From positions 1-7,344 of the forward strand of contig CALCWU010000258.1 in the NCBI GenBank assembly GCA_937905855.1: a stretch of DNA of 7,344 nucleotides, read 5' to 3'. The notes beneath the pieces were generated by a model. It made no database searches. It was not told the origin of the DNA and saw only the letters and a list, made by a program, of their open reading frames with translations. Positions 5,676 through 7,344 of this stretch are shown here, piece after piece (the first letter of the stretch is position 1; every line of letters starts with the position of its first letter). This DNA is from an uncultured Mollicutes bacterium (GTDB lineage: Bacteria > Bacillota_I > Bacilli_A > Acholeplasmatales > Anaeroplasmataceae). A program made the position numbers and the translations under genes.

Positions 5676-6953
5676 ATGAATGTTAATGTTTTAGATTTTA
5701 ATGCGGTCGGTGATGGTATTACTAATGATACTAATGCCTTTAATGAGGCAATTCTTTATGCTCACAACAATGGTGGTGGAATGGTAATTGCTCCAGAAAA
5801 TCATAAATATATTGTTGGATATATTAGATTATTATCTAATGTTACGCTTGTAGTAGAAAAAAATGCTATTATTGAAGCAACTAGTAATTTAAATGAATTT
5901 TATAATATTAATAGTAAGAGAGATACTAAAATTAATGTTCCAACCTGGGAGAACTGTTGGTATGATGGTAAACCAAGCATGTTTTTCATATTTGCTAATA
6001 ATGAAGAAAATGTTGGTATTGCTGGTGATGGGATTATTGATGGTAATGAAAAGATTTTCTATGGTAATGTAACTAAATGGCATATTGAGGGAAGCTTTTA
6101 TCCAAGAGTACCACTTATTTATTTTGAAAATTGTAAAAATGTTAATATTTCTAATATAACTATGCAAAATAGCGCCTTTTGGACTACACATCTTGTAGGT
6201 TGTAATGGTGTATTTATTAAAAATATAACTATCAATAATAATTTAAGGATGACAAATAGTGATGGTATTGATCCTGATCATTGTCAAAATGTTTTAATTG
6301 AAAACTCAAATATTTCGGCTGCAGATGATTGTATTGTCTTAAAGACAACAGAGGCTAATAAGAAATATGGTGATACTAAAAATATCGTTGTAAGGAATTG
6401 TAAATTAACATCAACAAGTGCTGCGATAAAGATTGGTAGTGAAAGTGTTTCAAACTTTGAAAACATTATGTTTGAAAATATAATAATTGATAAATCTAAT
6501 AGAGGTATATCAATTCAGCTTAGAGATAGTGGTAATGTTAAAAATGTTATTTTTAAGAATATTAAAATTAACACAAGAAGATTTTCACCAATTCATTGGT
6601 GGGGAAGAGCTGAAGCAATTGCTATTACAGCAGTTAAAAGAAATTCTTCAACTAAAATAGGTAAGGTTAATAATATCAAATTTGATGGTATTAATACAAG
6701 TGGTGAAAATGGTATTTTAATTTATGGTGAAAATAATAACATTGAAAATATTAAATTTAATGATATCTATGTTAATTTGGAAAAGCATACCTCTTGGCCA
6801 ACAAATGATATTGATTTGAGACCTAGTGAGCTAAATAACATTGAAAGTCATGAGCATATTATATATGCTAGAAATGCTAAGAATATTGAATTAAATGATT
6901 TTAATTATAATGCAAATGGCTTTGATTATGATGATTTAATAGATATAAAATAG
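5676..6953 (+). CDS. GH28-like (polygalacturonase/rhamnogalacturonase) parallel beta-helix protein
   Basis: A 425-residue protein. It begins at once with the pectinase-type N-terminus VLDFNAVGDGITNDTNAFNEA (5-25), with no signal peptide, so it should be cytosolic. From about residue 110 it shows roughly nine rungs of a right-handed beta-helix, each with a motif such as NVNISNIT, FIKNITI, NVLIENS or NIVVRNC. GH28 motif I appears as NSDGID (194-199) and motif II as the Asp pair at 217-218, so the three family acids are present. Where fungal polygalacturonases have GHG, this protein reads SAA (248-250), and the RIK site reads SIQ (279-281), so the His and the RIK residues are absent. Bacterial GH28-like proteins often vary there. 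It may act on imported galacturonide or rhamnogalacturonan oligosaccharides, or have another sugar role. AAGGTGA, starting within the TAA of the transporter gene, gives the start. The fold is confident, the reaction is not. Confidence 0.85.
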   Translation: MNVNVLDFNAVGDGITNDTNAFNEAILYAHNNGGGMVIAPENHKYIVGYIRLLSNVTLVVEKNAIIEATSNLNEFYNINSKRDTKINVPTWENCWYDGKPSMFFIFANNEENVGIAGDGIIDGNEKIFYGNVTKWHIEGSFYPRVPLIYFENCKNVNISNITMQNSAFWTTHLVGCNGVFIKNITINNNLRMTNSDGIDPDHCQNVLIENSNISAADDCIVLKTTEANKKYGDTKNIVVRNCKLTSTSAAIKIGSESVSNFENIMFENIIIDKSNRGISIQLRDSGNVKNVIFKNIKINTRRFSPIHWWGRAEAIAITAVKRNSSTKIGKVNNIKFDGINTSGENGILIYGENNNIENIKFNDIYVNLEKHTSWPTNDIDLRPSELNNIESHEHIIYARNAKNIELNDFNYNANGFDYDDLIDIK

Positions 6954-6964
6954 TCTATTTTTGC

Positions 6965-7020
6965 ATATCCTTGTCATATTTTGTCCATATTAAAAATGGT
7001 GATATGATGTATAAGGATAT
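6965..7020 (+). repeat. Imperfect palindrome enclosing the ribosome site and start of the last gene
   Basis: ATATCCTT (6965-6972) pairs perfectly with AAGGATAT (7013-7020). Inside it, TCATAT (6974-6979) pairs with ATATGA (7002-7007), leaving a bulge at 7008-7012. Further in, CCAT (6985-6988) pairs with ATGG (6996-6999). The GGTGA site (6998-7002) and both candidate ATG codons lie inside the structure. No T run follows, so it is not a terminator. Confidence 0.45.
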
Positions 7021-7344
7021 AATAGCTGAAGAGTGGTTACATTTTGGAATAGATGCTTATTTTATTAGTAGTTTAAAAAATGAATTAAAGAATTCTTTAA
7101 TAATAGAATTAAATACAGCCTTTAAAGGCTTAAGCTTTGATGTTTATAATTTAAATTCCTTAGAAAATAAGTGTGTTAAGCTTAATGATATTTATAACTA
7201 TAGTGATCTTGATTACCTAATATATTTATTAAATAATAAGCAAATTAAAGGGTTAAGTCTTATTGCTGATGATACTAGTTTTGATTGTTTAGCTGATTTA
7301 GATAATAACCCTTTAAATGCTAAAAGCTATTTGGGGATTATTTG
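7007..7344 (+). CDS. N-terminal part of a protein of unknown function, runs off the window
   Basis: The frame is open from two adjacent ATG codons (7004 and 7007) to the window edge, giving about 112 residues. I prefer 7007 because it sits 4 bases after GGTGA (6998-7002), the same spacing seen at the other GGTGA-led starts here; 7004 would add one Met. The protein begins MYKDIIAEEWLHFGIDAYF and continues with mixed helical and strand-like stretches rich in Leu, Asn, Asp and Lys, including LDYLIYLLNNK and IKGLSLIADD. There is no signal peptide or membrane segment in the visible part. I do not recognise the family. It lies 53 bases after the GH28-like gene with no terminator between, so it is probably co-transcribed. 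A palindrome surrounds its start, which could affect translation. Codon use matches its neighbours. Confidence 0.65.
   Translation, partial: MYKDIIAEEWLHFGIDAYFISSLKNELKNSLIIELNTAFKGLSFDVYNLNSLENKCVKLNDIYNYSDLDYLIYLLNNKQIKGLSLIADDTSFDCLADLDNNPLNAKSYLGII

Noticed and set aside
5889..6466. Two minus-strand frames (5889-6191 and 6284-6466) inside the GH28-like gene
   Set aside because: Both are shadows of the beta-helix coding frame and have no supporting start signals.
6120..6900. AT-rich repetitive DNA in the GH28-like gene as a possible DNA repeat
   Set aside because: The repetition follows the beta-helix rungs at protein level (recurring Asn-Ile/Val patterns). No exact DNA repeat unit is seen.
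7000..7008. TGATATGAT as an extended -10 promoter for the last gene
   Set aside because: Transcription would start near 7015, downstream of the start codons with the good ribosome site, and no suitable in-frame start follows.

Overview
This is an AT-rich window (clearly well below 40% G+C, not counted) with compact gene packing. Every complete gene and both partial ones lie on the + strand. Third codon positions are strongly A/T-biased. The starts carry Shine-Dalgarno sequences, most of them built on GGTGA. All complete genes stop with TAA or TAG, and tryptophan is always TGG. This suggests a low-GC Bacillota-type bacterium, perhaps a gut anaerobe from the Erysipelotrichia or Mollicutes-related lineages. 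That placement is inference from composition and gene content, not from a marker gene.

Layout: (1) Positions 1-311 hold the C-terminal end of an unidentified protein, followed by a strong intrinsic terminator (318-372). (2) A promoter with a perfect TATAAT (387-392) starts a three-gene operon. It encodes a large Old Yellow Enzyme / 2,4-dienoyl-CoA reductase-type flavin and iron-sulfur oxidoreductase (423-2489), the aconitase X large (catalytic) subunit (2498-3775) and the aconitase X small (swivel) subunit (3768-4202). The genes are 8 nt apart or overlap by 8 nt. (3) A second promoter, with an extended -10 and a -35 inside a small hairpin, precedes a MATE-family transporter (4275-5666). A GH28-like parallel beta-helix protein without a signal peptide follows (5676-6953), then a partial protein of unknown function that runs off the window (from 7004/7007).

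How the genes may work together: the first operon pairs a dehydratase of the aconitase X superfamily with an ene-reductase-type flavoenzyme. An obvious reading is a dehydrate-then-reduce module: a hydroxy-acid loses water to give an alkene, and the flavoenzyme reduces the alkene using NAD(P)H. Neither substrate can be read from the sequence. The swivel subunit is divergent, so the substrate may not be one of those already known for the family. This module is the most interesting part of the window. The second unit pairs a membrane exporter with a cytosolic carbohydrate-active-like protein, and no functional link between them is evident.

I see no tRNA, rRNA, CRISPR array, insertion sequence or phage gene. 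There is no gene-free stretch longer than about 110 bases.
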